Part shown: positions 36,546 to 46,617 of the stretch, in pieces
How the letters are laid out: every line of letters begins with the position of its first letter
Numbering within the stretch: the first letter of the stretch is position 1
NCBI GenBank assembly: GCA_002897735.1
Contig: BDTW01000055.1
Coordinates: 1-55,797 of the forward strand
From: a bacterium BMS3Bbin13
GTDB lineage: Bacteria; Pseudomonadota; Gammaproteobacteria; 21-64-14
Direction: 5' to 3'
DNA: 55,797 nt
Notes under the pieces: generated by a model
What the model was told of the DNA's origin: nothing
The model's input: the letters and a program-made list of their open reading frames with translations, nothing else
Databases searched by the model: none
Made by a program: the position numbers and the translations under genes

Positions 36546-38371
36546 GGTCGGATCTCGATCAGCGTTTCGTCGGGATTGACCTTGTCGCCCTTGGCGACGT
36601 AGACCGCCGCGACGGTCCCGGCGATGGGGGCCTGCACCTCGGTCTCCATCTTCATCGCTTCGCTCACCAGCAGCGGGTCGCCGGCCTGCACCGTGTCGCC
36701 GGGTTGGACCCGGACCTCCACGATCGTGCCGGGCATCGCCGCGGTCACGTGGCCCGGGCCGCTGGGCCGCGGTCGGCGGCTGCCCTGCACGGTGGTACGG
36801 CGACCCGGCGCGGCGGAATCCGCGGCCTCTTCCGGGCCATCCAGCGCCTCGACCAGAATCTCCTCGGGCATGCCGTCGACGTACACGTAGAACGGGCGTT
36901 GATGCCGTGTGTGGTGGCCGCTGCCGGTGACCTTGATGTGGTAGGTCTCGCCGTGCAGGGTGACGTTGAACTCGGTGGGCACCGCCGCCGGTTCGGCGGT
37001 CTCCGTCCCCGGGATCTGCAGCGGCTCGGGCATCAGCGTGCCCGCGGCGCGCTGCTCGAGGAATTCGCGCCCCAACTCGGGGAACATGGCGAGGGTCATC
37101 ACGTCCTCGTCGCTGGCGGCGAGGATCCCGGCGGCCTCGCGCAGGGCATCCATTTCCGGGGGCAGGGCGTCGGCGGGGCGCGCCTCCATGACCTCGGCAT
37201 TGCCGATCGCCAATTGTCGCACCCACTCATTGATCGGGCCGGGTGCCTTCCCGTAGCGGCCCTGCAGGTACAATTTCACCTCGTTGGTGATGGTCTTGTA
37301 CCGGGCCCTGGTGAGCACGTTGAGCAGGGCCTGGGTCCCGACGATCTGCGAGGTCGGCGTCACCAGCGGCGGATAGCCGAGGTCTTCGCGCACGCGCGGG
37401 ATCTCGGCGAGCACTTCGTCGAGGCGGCCCAGGGCGTCCTGCTCGCGCAACTGTTGGTAGAGGTTGCTGATCATGCCGCCGGGGACTTGGTTGGTCTGCA
37501 CGCGGGTATCGGGAACCGCATACTCGCCCTCGAAGCGACGGTACTTGCGCCGCACCTCCAGGAAGTAGGCGCTGATCGACTGCAGCAACGCGAGATCCAG
37601 GCCGGTGTCGTACTCGGTCCCCTGCAGGGCCGCTACGAGGCTCTCGGTGGCGGGGTGGCTCGGGCCGTCGGCGAAGGCCGAGATGGCCGTGTCGATGTGG
37701 CTGCACCCGTTGTCGATCGCTTTCAGGTGCGACATATAGGCGAGCCCCGCGCTGTTGTGGCTGTGCAGGTGCAGGGGTACGCGTACCGCCGCGTGCAGCG
37801 CCCGGAACAACTCGCCCGCCACCATGGGCGTGAGCAGGCCGGCCATATCCTTGACCACGATGCTGTCGCAGCCCATCGTCTCCAGGGCGCGCGCCATCTC
37901 CACGAAGCGCGGGACATCGTGCACCGGGCTGGTCGTGTAGCAGATCGTCCCCTGTGCGTGCTTGCCGAGCGCCTTGACCGCTTCCACCGGGACTTCCAGA
38001 TTGCGCAGGTCGTTGAGCGCGTCGAAGATGCGGAATACGTCGACCCCGTTGGCGGCGGCGCGTTCCACGAAGGCGCGGACCACGTCGTCCGGGTAGTGGC
38101 GATAGCCGAGCAGGTTCTGGCCGCGGAGCAGCATCTGCAGGCGCGTCCCGGGCAACGCCTCGCGCAGACGCCGCAGCCGCTCCCAGGGATCCTCCTTGAG
38201 GTAGCGCAGGCAGGCATCGAAGGTCGCGCCGCCCCATACCTCGAGCGACCAGTAGCCGACGCGGTCGAGCCGCGCGCAGGCCGGCAGCATGTCTTCGGTA
38301 CGCATGCGCGTGGCGATCAGCGATTGGTGCGCGTCGCGCAGGATGACGTCGGTGATTCGGACCGTGGGCAT
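36542..38371 (-). CDS. pycB: pyruvate carboxylase subunit B / OadA-like protein
   Basis: This is the carboxyltransferase and biotin-carrier subunit of a two-subunit pyruvate carboxylase (pyruvate to oxaloacetate). It has 609 aa. Residues 1-300 are the carboxyltransferase barrel (TDVILRDAHQSLIATRM, with metal-site H-x-H in LHLHSHNSAG), followed by the PYC_OADA domain. A Pro/Ala-rich linker leads to the biotinyl domain with AMKMET, Lys574 being the biotin site. An oxaloacetate decarboxylase alpha chain would look the same. Pairing with a biotin carboxylase gene (38410-39828) and absence of beta and gamma genes favour PycB. Confidence 0.88.
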   Translation of the reverse strand: MPTVRITDVILRDAHQSLIATRMRTEDMLPACARLDRVGYWSLEVWGGATFDACLRYLKEDPWERLRRLREALPGTRLQMLLRGQNLLGYRHYPDDVVRAFVERAAANGVDVFRIFDALNDLRNLEVPVEAVKALGKHAQGTICYTTSPVHDVPRFVEMARALETMGCDSIVVKDMAGLLTPMVAGELFRALHAAVRVPLHLHSHNSAGLAYMSHLKAIDNGCSHIDTAISAFADGPSHPATESLVAALQGTEYDTGLDLALLQSISAYFLEVRRKYRRFEGEYAVPDTRVQTNQVPGGMISNLYQQLREQDALGRLDEVLAEIPRVREDLGYPPLVTPTSQIVGTQALLNVLTRARYKTITNEVKLYLQGRYGKAPGPINEWVRQLAIGNAEVMEARPADALPPEMDALREAAGILAASDEDVMTLAMFPELGREFLEQRAAGTLMPEPLQIPGTETAEPAAVPTEFNVTLHGETYHIKVTGSGHHTRHQRPFYVYVDGMPEEILVEALDGPEEAADSAAPGRRTTVQGSRRPRPSGPGHVTAAMPGTIVEVRVQPGDTVQAGDPLLVSEAMKMETEVQAPIAGTVAAVYVAKGDKVNPDETLIEIRP

Positions 38372-38409
38372 ATCGGTTCGCGCCTTGAACGGTGAAACCC
38401 GGGTGTTTC

Positions 38410-39828
<1,419 letters not shown>

Positions 39829-40012
39829 GGGGATTGCGCCTGCGACACCGGTCGCGCACGGTCGGCCGGGGGGTTCGATTGCGGTCCGCGGCGGCGCCCG
39901 AGCGCCGTGCGCGATCCGGTCCGCCCGAGTTTCTACGCAAGCCGGGGCGCCTGTCAAGCGTAAGGTTTTGCGAAACAGTGGTCTAGCCGCCCGTTTCTAA
40001 AGGGTTTTTGCT

Positions 40013-40041
40013 TTGACAGGGAGGCGCGTAGGGGCTATATT
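40013..40041 (+). promoter_or_regulatory. strong promoter of the yceD-rpmF-plsX operon
   Basis: A perfect -35 TTGACA (40013-40018), an exact 17-base spacer and TATATT (40036-40041) form the best promoter in the window. The transcript would start near 40048, only about 4 bases before the yceD ATG at 40052. The yceD start is fixed by homology, so the leader would be almost absent. Confidence 0.85.
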
Positions 40042-40051
40042 GTCGCGCTTG

Positions 40052-40570
40052 ATGCCAAGGCGCCTTCCGGAACATCTCGATCCCCTGCGCCGCGTGGAGC
40101 AGGGAGCGGTCTTGCGCGGCTGGGTCGCCCTGCGCCGGATGGAGCGGTTGGCGCGCTCGTTATGCGACGTGCAAGGGCGGGTCGACGTCGAGCTGCACTT
40201 CGATCGTGACGCGCAGCGGATTCCGTTCGTGCGAGGCCGGGTGCAGGCACGACTGACGATGATCTGCCAGCGCTGTTTGGAGCCGATGGAGATGCGCATC
40301 GAGCGGGACCTGCTCCTGGCGCTGGTACATAGCGAAGCGGAGGCCGGGCGGCTGCCCGCGAAGTACGAGCCGCTGCTGGTCACACCGGCACCGATGGACG
40401 TGGCGGGGATCGTCGAGGACGAGTTGCTCCTGGCGTTGCCGATCGTGCCCCTGCACGCGGCGGGCGAACCTTGCCGCGTGCGGACCCCGTACCGGGCCGG
40501 CGACGACGACGGTGTCGCGCAGGTCCGGCACCCGTTCGCGGTGCTGGGGCGACTGAAACGAGATCACTGA
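40052..40570 (+). CDS. yceD: YceD/DUF177 family protein
   Basis: This protein of 172 aa belongs to the family always found next to rpmF, implicated in large-subunit rRNA accumulation. [12 protein letters not shown] aligns with the E. coli YceD start (LPLTLDPVR). The core has [10 protein letters not shown] and [18 protein letters not shown], and the end is [11 protein letters not shown]. The ATG at 40052 is only about 11 bases after the -10 box, so the message may be nearly leaderless. rpmF follows after 31 bases. Confidence 0.92.
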   Translation: MPRRLPEHLDPLRRVEQGAVLRGWVALRRMERLARSLCDVQGRVDVELHFDRDAQRIPFVRGRVQARLTMICQRCLEPMEMRIERDLLLALVHSEAEAGRLPAKYEPLLVTPAPMDVAGIVEDELLLALPIVPLHAAGEPCRVRTPYRAGDDDGVAQVRHPFAVLGRLKRDH

Positions 40571-40601
40571 GCCCGCAGGGGCCGATACTGGAGCTACCGA
40601 C

Positions 40602-40781
40602 ATGGCAGTGCAGAAATCCCGCAAGACCCCGTCGCGGCGCGGCATGATCCGTGCGCATGACGCTCTCGTTGCGCCGACCCTGTCCATCGAGCCCACCACC
40701 GGCGAGACCCATCGACGCCACCACGTGAGCCCGAGCGGTCATTACCGGGGCCGCAAGGTCGTGTCCGGCGAGGATGAATAG
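40602..40781 (+). CDS. rpmF: 50S ribosomal protein L32
   Basis: It is 59 aa, beginning [20 protein letters not shown], the standard bacterial L32 start. [15 protein letters not shown] is the conserved C-terminal segment. It has no zinc-binding Cys, as is usual in gammaproteobacteria. GGAGC lies about 7 bases before the ATG at 40602. It sits between yceD and plsX, as in E. coli. The 131 bases to plsX contain no other gene. Confidence 0.95.
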   Translation: MAVQKSRKTPSRRGMIRAHDALVAPTLSIEPTTGETHRRHHVSPSGHYRGRKVVSGEDE

Positions 40782-40912
40782 TCCCGAATGTCGGGGCGTT
40801 TGCGCGCATCCATGATCCGGATCCCGTTTCTCCGCCCGGCCCTCCGTTCGCCCGGGCACGGCGCGCTTCGCACGCGCGGCGCGCGGGCGTTGCACCGCGG
40901 CGCCGGACGATC

Positions 40913-41941
40913 ATGAATTCCGAGTCGCCCATCGCCCTCGATGCCATGGGCGGGGACTACGGCCATGCGGTCGTAGTCCCCGCTGCGTTGCAGGTTCTCG
41001 AAGAGTTGCCGGCGCTGCGCCTCGTGCTGGTGGGCGATCGCGCCGTGCTGGAGTCCGCCCTGGCGGGGGTCGCCGGCGCCGTGCGCGCGCGGCTCGAGAT
41101 CCGCCATGCCTCGGAGCGGGTCGAAATGGACGACCTGCCCTCGCACGCGCTACGGGTGAAGAAGGACTCCTCCATGCGCGTCGCGGTGAACCTGGTAAAG
41201 GATGCCGAGGCACAGGCCTGCGTGAGCGCGGGCAACACCGGCGCGCTGATGGCCATCTCGCGATTCGTCCTCAAGACCCTGCCCGGCGTCGACCGCCCGG
41301 CGATCACCTCGGCGCTGCCCTGTGCCGATGGTCACACCTACATGCTCGATCTCGGCGCCAACGTCGATTGCACGGCCCGGCAATTGTTCCAATTCGCGGT
41401 GATGGGTTCGGCGCTCGTGCGCGCCGTGGACAACAACTCCGCGCCGCGCGTGGGGCTGCTGAACATCGGAGAGGAAGAGAACAAGGGCAACGAGCAGGTC
41501 AAGGAAGCGGCGCATCTGCTCGCCGCGAGCCCCCTCAACTATATCGGATTCGTGGAGGGCGGCGACGTCTACGCGGGGGTCGCCGATGTCGTGGTCTGTG
41601 ACGGTTTCGTAGGCAACGTGGCGCTCAAGACCAGCGAGGGCGTAGCCAAGTTCATCGTCCAAAACGTCAGGCGGGAATTCTCGCGCAACCTGTTCACGCG
41701 CCTCGTCGGGTTCGCGGCGCTCCCGGCCCTGAAGGGTCTGAAGGCCAAGATCGATCCGCGCCGCTACAACGGCGCAAGCCTGCTCGGGCTTCAGGGAATC
41801 GTCATCAAGAGCCACGGCGGGGCCGATGCCTTCGCCTTCGCCAACGCGATCCGCATCGCCACGCTGGAGGTGGCCAAGGCGGTCCCGGACAAGATCCGCG
41901 ACGGGCTGGCCGGGCTGCTGGTCGAGAGGCGGGCGGGTTGA
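40913..41941 (+). CDS. plsX: phosphate acyltransferase PlsX
   Basis: It converts acyl-ACP to acyl-phosphate for phospholipid synthesis. It has 342 aa. [20 protein letters not shown] is the N-terminal signature, and [10 protein letters not shown] and [16 protein letters not shown] are typical. The stop overlaps the fabH TTG start. The gene links ribosomal, membrane-lipid and fatty-acid genes in the E. coli-type cluster. Confidence 0.95.
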   Translation: MNSESPIALDAMGGDYGHAVVVPAALQVLEELPALRLVLVGDRAVLESALAGVAGAVRARLEIRHASERVEMDDLPSHALRVKKDSSMRVAVNLVKDAEAQACVSAGNTGALMAISRFVLKTLPGVDRPAITSALPCADGHTYMLDLGANVDCTARQLFQFAVMGSALVRAVDNNSAPRVGLLNIGEEENKGNEQVKEAAHLLAASPLNYIGFVEGGDVYAGVADVVVCDGFVGNVALKTSEGVAKFIVQNVRREFSRNLFTRLVGFAALPALKGLKAKIDPRRYNGASLLGLQGIVIKSHGGADAFAFANAIRIATLEVAKAVPDKIRDGLAGLLVERRAG

Positions 41942-42906
41942 GTTACGCGCGCATCACGGGTACCGGCGCCTACCTTCCCGAAAAGGTGCTGACCAACGCC
42001 GATCTGGAACGGATGGTCGAGACCTCGGATGTGTGGATCCGTGAACGCACCGGCATCCTCGAGCGGCATGTGGCCGCAGACGGGGAGACCACCTGCGACT
42101 TGGCCGAGGCGGCGGCGCGGTGCGCACTCGAGGCCGCCGGCATCGAGCCGCGCGAGATCGACCTGATCATCGTCGCCACGACCACCCCGAACCGGGTCTT
42201 CCCGAGTACGGCGTGCCTGCTCCAGGCGCGGCTCGGGATCCACGGCTGCCCGGCCTTCGACGTGCAGGCGGTGTGCACGGGTTTCGTCTACGCTTTGGCG
42301 GTGGCGGAGAAATTCATCCGCACCGGTGCCGCGCGCTGCGCCTTGATCGTGGGGGCCGAAACGCTGTCGCGGATCCTCGACTGGAGCGACCGCTCGACCT
42401 GCGTGCTATTCGGAGACGGGGCCGGCGCGCTCGTGCTCGAGGCCTCCGAGACGCCGGGCGTGCTTTCCACGCACCTGCACGCCGACGGGCATTATGAGCA
42501 CCTGCTCACCGTCCCGGCCGGGATTTCCGAACACCCGGAACGCTTCCGCAGCGGCGAGGCGACCGTCCAGATGAAGGGAAACGAGGTCTTCCGCATGGCG
42601 GTCAACACGCTGGGGCGGATGGTCACCGAGGTCCTGCACGCGAACGGACTGCACAAGTCGGATATCGACTGGCTGATCCCGCACCAGGCGAACATCCGGA
42701 TCATCAAGGCGACCGCGCGCAAGCTCGGCCTGCCGATGGAGCGGGTCGTCGTCACGGTCGATCGCCACGGCAACACCTCGGCCGCCTCGATCCCGCTCGC
42801 CCTCGATGCGGCGATACGAGACGGGCGTGTGCAGCCGGGCGCCACCTTGCTCATGGAGGCCTTCGGTGGCGGCTTCACCTGGGGTGCGGCGCTGGTGCGC
42901 TTCTGA
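41938..42906 (+). CDS. fabH: beta-ketoacyl-ACP synthase III
   Basis: It condenses acetyl-CoA with malonyl-ACP to start fatty-acid synthesis. It has 322 aa. The catalytic triad is Cys113 ([11 protein letters not shown]), His249 ([10 protein letters not shown]) and Asn279 ([10 protein letters not shown]), matching E. coli C112/H244/N274. The start is TTG, sharing bases with the plsX stop (TTGA). A 64-base, locally AT-rich gap to fabD might hold a weak internal promoter. Confidence 0.95.
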   Translation: MSYARITGTGAYLPEKVLTNADLERMVETSDVWIRERTGILERHVAADGETTCDLAEAAARCALEAAGIEPREIDLIIVATTTPNRVFPSTACLLQARLGIHGCPAFDVQAVCTGFVYALAVAEKFIRTGAARCALIVGAETLSRILDWSDRSTCVLFGDGAGALVLEASETPGVLSTHLHADGHYEHLLTVPAGISEHPERFRSGEATVQMKGNEVFRMAVNTLGRMVTEVLHANGLHKSDIDWLIPHQANIRIIKATARKLGLPMERVVVTVDRHGNTSAASIPLALDAAIRDGRVQPGATLLMEAFGGGFTWGAALVRF

Positions 42907-42970
42907 CCCACAGGTGCGGAAGCAGCCTGAAAGATCATGTTTATTCAATCTGGTATAGAGCATAGGTAAA

Positions 42971-43999
42971 GTGAGTTCCGGTATAAATCCTACGCAACCG
43001 ACCCTCGCCATGGTGTTCCCGGGGCAAGGATCGCAGTCAGTCGGGATGCTCGGCCTGCTCGGCGCGGCCCACCCCGTGGTGCGCGAGACCTTCCAGGAGG
43101 CCTCGGACGTGCTCGGTTACGACCTGTGGTCGGTGGTGGGCGAGGGCCCCGAAGACGCGCTCAACCGCACGGCCTGCACGCAACCGGCGATGCTGGTCGC
43201 AGGGGTCGCGGTCTGGCGTGCCTGGCGGGCCGCCGGAGGCCCGGAGCCGACAGTGCTCGCCGGTCACAGCCTGGGCGAATATACCGCCCTGGTCTGCGCG
43301 GGATCGCTGGGGTTCGCCGACGCGGTGGCCCTGACCCGCGCGCGCGGCACATGGATGCAGGAGGCGGTCCCGGTGGGTGTCGGTGCAATGGCCGCGATCC
43401 TCGGCTTGGACGACGATCGGGTACGGGCCTTGTGCCGCGAGGGGGCTGGTGAACAAGTAGTCGAGGCGGTCAATTTCAACGCGCCCGGACAGGTGGTGAT
43501 CGCGGGTCACGCGCAGGCGGTGGAGCGCACCATCGCCCTCGCGCGTGCGGCCGGTGCGCGCCGTGCGCTGCCGCTGCCGGTCAGTGTCCCGGCGCACTGT
43601 CGCCTCATGGCCGCCGCCGCACGGCAACTCGGTGAACGGCTGCGCGAGACGGATCTGCGGGCGCCGCGCATCCCGGTGGTGCAGAACGCCGACGTGTGCG
43701 CCTTCGACGATCCGGAGGACATTCGCGCGGCGTTGGCGCGCCAGCTCGACCACCCCGTGCGCTGGGTCGAGGGCGTACAGGCCATGGCCGCGCGAGGCGC
43801 ACGCACCGTGCTCGAATGCGGCCCGGGGCGCGTGCTCACCGGCTTGGTGCGGCGCATCGACCGCGGGCTGACGTCGCGCTGTATCGAGGATCCGCGTGGG
43901 CTCGAGGAAGCCCTGGCGGGGTTGGCAACCGATACCGGCTCGCGGGTTGACGACGTCGGCCGGGCAAGCCCGGCCCTACAGATACCGCGACGCGGTTGA
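42971..43999 (+). CDS. fabD: malonyl-CoA ACP transacylase with REP-derived tail
   Basis: It transfers malonyl groups from CoA to ACP. It has 342 aa, longer than E. coli FabD (309). Catalytic Ser100 lies in GHSLGEYTAL and His209 in SVPAHCRLM. MVFPGQGSQSVGML is the N-terminal signature. The normal fold ends near GLEEALAGLA. The last 14 or so residues (DDVGRASPALQIPRRG) are encoded by a REP-like element at 43955-43979 and the sequence after it. The extension probably does no harm but is acquired. It starts at GTG 42971. Confidence 0.94.
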   Translation: MSSGINPTQPTLAMVFPGQGSQSVGMLGLLGAAHPVVRETFQEASDVLGYDLWSVVGEGPEDALNRTACTQPAMLVAGVAVWRAWRAAGGPEPTVLAGHSLGEYTALVCAGSLGFADAVALTRARGTWMQEAVPVGVGAMAAILGLDDDRVRALCREGAGEQVVEAVNFNAPGQVVIAGHAQAVERTIALARAAGARRALPLPVSVPAHCRLMAAAARQLGERLRETDLRAPRIPVVQNADVCAFDDPEDIRAALARQLDHPVRWVEGVQAMAARGARTVLECGPGRVLTGLVRRIDRGLTSRCIEDPRGLEEALAGLATDTGSRVDDVGRASPALQIPRRG

Positions 44000-44034
44000 G
44001 GTCCCCGTAGGGCGGGGCTCGCCCCGCCGGCGAC
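43955..44034. repeat. inverted pair of REP-like palindromes (fabD end)
   Basis: The first copy (43955-43979, minus orientation, CCGG arms) lies inside the fabD reading frame. The second (44007-44034, plus orientation, CCCC arms) lies between fabD and fabG. Both present GTAGGGC toward the shared centre. A paired hairpin here would sit in the operon transcript. Confidence 0.82.
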
Positions 44035-44076
44035 GCTTGGGATTTCGAGGACCGGGGAACCGGAGGAGGCATTACA

Positions 44077-44823
44077 GTGGGGATGCTGGACGATGAGATC
44101 GCGCTGGTTACGGGTGCCAGCCGCGGGATCGGGCGCGCCATCGCCCGGGAACTCGCCCGCGCCGGGGCCCGGGTGATCGGCACCGCCACTACGGAGGGCG
44201 GTGCCGCCGCGATCGGCGCCGATCTTGCGCAGGCCGGTATCCCCGGGGAAGGGCGGGTGCTCGACGTCGGAGATCCGGACGCGATCGCCGCGCTGGTGAC
44301 GGCCCTGGGCAAGGAACCGGGCACGCCCTCCATTCTGGTCAACAACGCCGGCATTACCCGCGACAACCTGCTCCTGCGCATGAAGGACGGGGAGTGGGAC
44401 GAGGTCCTGCGGGTCGACCTGACCGCGGTGTTCCGCCTGTGCCGGGCGTGCCTGCGCGCGATGATGAAGGCGCGCCACGGGCGTATCATCAACGTCACCT
44501 CGGTGGTGGCCCTCAGCGGCAATCCCGGCCAGGCCAACTATGCGGCGGCGAAGGCGGGTGTGATCGGCTTTACCAAGTCGCTGGCCCGTGAAGTGGGCTC
44601 GCGCGGCATCACGGTCAATACGATCGCACCCGGGTTCATCGATACCGACATGACGCGCGGGCTGCCCCCGGAGCAGCGCACCGCCCTATTGGACCGCATT
44701 CCGTTGCGGCGCCTCGGCGGTGCCGACGAGGTGGCGCAGGCGGCGGCGTTTCTGGCCTCGCCGGGCGCGGCCTACATCACGGGTGAGACGCTGCACGTCA
44801 ACGGCGGCTTGTACATGGCGTGA
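44077..44823 (+). CDS. fabG: 3-oxoacyl-ACP reductase
   Basis: This is the NADPH-dependent reductase of the fatty-acid cycle, 248 aa. The cofactor motif is TGASRGIGR (residues 12-20), then VNNAGITRDNLL, and the catalytic residues are Ser142, Tyr155 and Lys159 (QANYAAAKAG). The GTG at 44077 has GGAGGAGG about 9 bases upstream; ATG 44083 is also in frame. A hairpin follows at 44917-44930 before acpP. Confidence 0.95.
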   Translation: MGMLDDEIALVTGASRGIGRAIARELARAGARVIGTATTEGGAAAIGADLAQAGIPGEGRVLDVGDPDAIAALVTALGKEPGTPSILVNNAGITRDNLLLRMKDGEWDEVLRVDLTAVFRLCRACLRAMMKARHGRIINVTSVVALSGNPGQANYAAAKAGVIGFTKSLAREVGSRGITVNTIAPGFIDTDMTRGLPPEQRTALLDRIPLRRLGGADEVAQAAAFLASPGAAYITGETLHVNGGLYMA

Positions 44824-44916
44824 GCCGTTGGGGCGCCGAAGTGGGCGTCGGGCTTTGGTCCCCGCGCACCTTGTGCAGGAAATTTTCCGCCGAATTTCGG
44901 CAACTTGGCTCGATAG

Positions 44917-44930
44917 GGGGCTTTTGCCCC
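44917..44930 (+). terminator. short hairpin upstream of acpP
   Basis: GGGGC-tttt-GCCCC is a 5-bp stem in the 189-base fabG-acpP gap, followed by TTACAATTTG. It may reduce read-through, leaving acpP to its own promoter, which is the pattern in E. coli. TACAAT at about 44973 could be part of such a promoter, but the -35 is not clear. Confidence 0.4.
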
Positions 44931-45012
44931 TTACAATTTGTGGAACACCGGGTACGGATTCACTACAATACCGAACGCATTTTCCATCTCTGTCTGGGAG
45001 GTTAGACCACTC

Positions 45013-45249
45013 ATGAGCAGTGTCGCAGAACGCGTCCAGAAGATCGTCGTGGAGCAGTTGGGCGTCAAGGAGGACGAGGTAACGCTCGACGCGTCGTTCG
45101 TCGATGATCTCGGCGCCGATTCCCTGGACACCGTCGAATTGGTGATGGCCTTGGAGGAAGAGTTCGAGTGCGAGATTCCGGACGAGGAGGCCGAGAAGAT
45201 CACCACGGTTCAGCAGGCCGTCGAGTACATCAACGCGCATCTGAACTGA
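45013..45249 (+). CDS. acpP: acyl carrier protein
   Basis: This is the 78-aa acidic carrier of fatty-acid synthesis. The sequence starts [18 protein letters not shown]. Ser37 in GADSLDTVE is the phosphopantetheine site. GGGAGG lies 8-9 bases before the ATG at 45013. A strong terminator follows 21 bases after the stop, in keeping with the high level of this transcript. Confidence 0.97.
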   Translation: MSSVAERVQKIVVEQLGVKEDEVTLDASFVDDLGADSLDTVELVMALEEEFECEIPDEEAEKITTVQQAVEYINAHLN

Positions 45250-45270
45250 ATCTTGCGCATCGAACCAGCG

Positions 45271-45316
45271 GGCCGCGGTAACCACCGTAGCGGTGGCTGC
45301 GGCCTGTTGCTTTTCT
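45271..45316 (+). terminator. rho-independent terminator of acpP
   Basis: GGCCGC pairs with GCGGCC, and inside it CCACCG pairs with CGGTGG around a TAG loop. TGTTGCTTTTCT follows, giving a T-rich tract. This is the clearest intrinsic terminator in the window and lies 21 bases after acpP. Confidence 0.82.
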
Positions 45317-45318
45317 GA

Positions 45319-45342
45319 GCGCACTGCCGCGAGGCAGTGCGC
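45319..45342 (+). promoter_or_regulatory. GNRA-loop hairpin before fabF
   Basis: GCGCACTGCC-gcga-GGCAGTGCGC is a perfect 10-bp stem with a GCGA (GNRA) tetraloop. It starts 2 bases after the terminator tract and ends 15 bases before the fabF start, just before a weak ribosome site (CGGGGA). It may cap the fabF message, control fabF translation, or act with the first stem as a double terminator. Confidence 0.6.
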
Positions 45343-45357
45343 GGCGGGGATAATTTC

Positions 45358-46599
45358 TTGATCGGCAGACGTGTGGTCATTACCGGGCTCGGGATCGTCT
45401 CGCCCGTGGGCAATACGGTGCGGGATGCGTGGGAGAGCATCCTGGCCGGGCGCAACGGAATCGGACCGATCACCCACTTCGACGTATCCGCGTTCTCGGT
45501 GCGCTTCGGGGGGTCCATCAAGGACTTCGATCCCGGTTCCTACCTTCCCCCCAAGGGCGCGCGCAAGTGCGATCCGTTCATCCATTACGGGATCGCGGCC
45601 GCCCGCCAGGCGATCGAGGACTCCGGCCTCACCGTGACCGAGGAGAACGCCGCGCGCATCGGAGTCGCGATCGGCTCCGGAATCGGCGGACTGAGTTGGA
45701 TCGAGCGCGGTCACACGGCCTATCTGGAGGGCGGCCCGCGGCGGATCTCGCCGTTTCTGATCCCCGGCAGCATCATCAACATGGTCTCGGGCAACCTCTC
45801 GATCCTGCTGGGTCTGAAGGGCCCGAATCTCTCGGTGGTCTCCGCCTGCACCACCGGTACCCACAACATCGGGGAGGCGGCACGGATCATCGCCTACGGT
45901 GACGCCGACGCGATGCTCGCCGGCGGTACCGAGATGGCCACCACGCCCATCGGCCTGGGCGGCTTCGCCGCGGCGCGTGCCCTGTCCACGCGTAACGACG
46001 ACCCGGCGACCGCGAGCCGGCCCTGGGACCGGGATCGCGACGGCTTCGTGCTGAGCGACGGCGCCGGTATCCTGATGCTCGAGGAATACGAGTTCGCCAA
46101 ACGGCGCGGCGCGCGCATCTATGCCGAGGTGGCCGGTTACGGGATGAGCGGCGACGCCTACCACATGACCCAACCCTCGGAGGACGGTGAGGGCGCGTGC
46201 CGTTGCATGCTGAACGCGTTGCGCGACGCCCAGCTCGATGCCGGCGCGGTGGACTATATCAACGCCCACGGCACTTCCACCGCGGCCGGCGACAAGGCGG
46301 AGTGTGTCGCGTTGAAGGCCGCGTTCGGCGGGCACGTCAAGCGACTGGCGGTGAGTTCCACCAAATCGATGACCGGGCACACCCTGGGCGCCGCGGGCGG
46401 TATCGAGGCGGTGTTTACGACGTTGGCGATCCGCGACCAGGTCGCTCCGCCGACCATCAACCTGTTCACGCCGGATCCGGAATGCGACCTCGACTTCGTG
46501 CCGGGCGCGGCACGCGGGATGAAGATCGAGGTCGCGTTGTCGAACTCGTTCGGCTTCGGCGGGACGAATGCCACGCTGCTCCTGCGCGCCTTGCGCTAG
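45358..46599 (+). CDS. fabF: beta-ketoacyl-ACP synthase II
   Basis: This condensing enzyme elongates acyl chains. It has 413 aa from a TTG at 45358, exactly the length of E. coli FabF. Catalytic Cys164 ([10 protein letters not shown]), His304 ([12 protein letters not shown]) and His341 (with Lys336, [11 protein letters not shown]) are present. A start at GTG 45337 would place the codon inside the preceding hairpin and is unlikely. pabB follows after 18 bases. Confidence 0.95.
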   Translation: MIGRRVVITGLGIVSPVGNTVRDAWESILAGRNGIGPITHFDVSAFSVRFGGSIKDFDPGSYLPPKGARKCDPFIHYGIAAARQAIEDSGLTVTEENAARIGVAIGSGIGGLSWIERGHTAYLEGGPRRISPFLIPGSIINMVSGNLSILLGLKGPNLSVVSACTTGTHNIGEAARIIAYGDADAMLAGGTEMATTPIGLGGFAAARALSTRNDDPATASRPWDRDRDGFVLSDGAGILMLEEYEFAKRRGARIYAEVAGYGMSGDAYHMTQPSEDGEGACRCMLNALRDAQLDAGAVDYINAHGTSTAAGDKAECVALKAAFGGHVKRLAVSSTKSMTGHTLGAAGGIEAVFTTLAIRDQVAPPTINLFTPDPECDLDFVPGAARGMKIEVALSNSFGFGGTNATLLLRALR

Positions 46600-46617
46600 C
46601 GCGGGGCGTGGCCGCGC

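Noticed and set aside
36542-38371. Sodium-pumping oxaloacetate decarboxylase alpha chain
   Set aside because: No beta or gamma subunit genes are present and a biotin carboxylase gene is paired with it.
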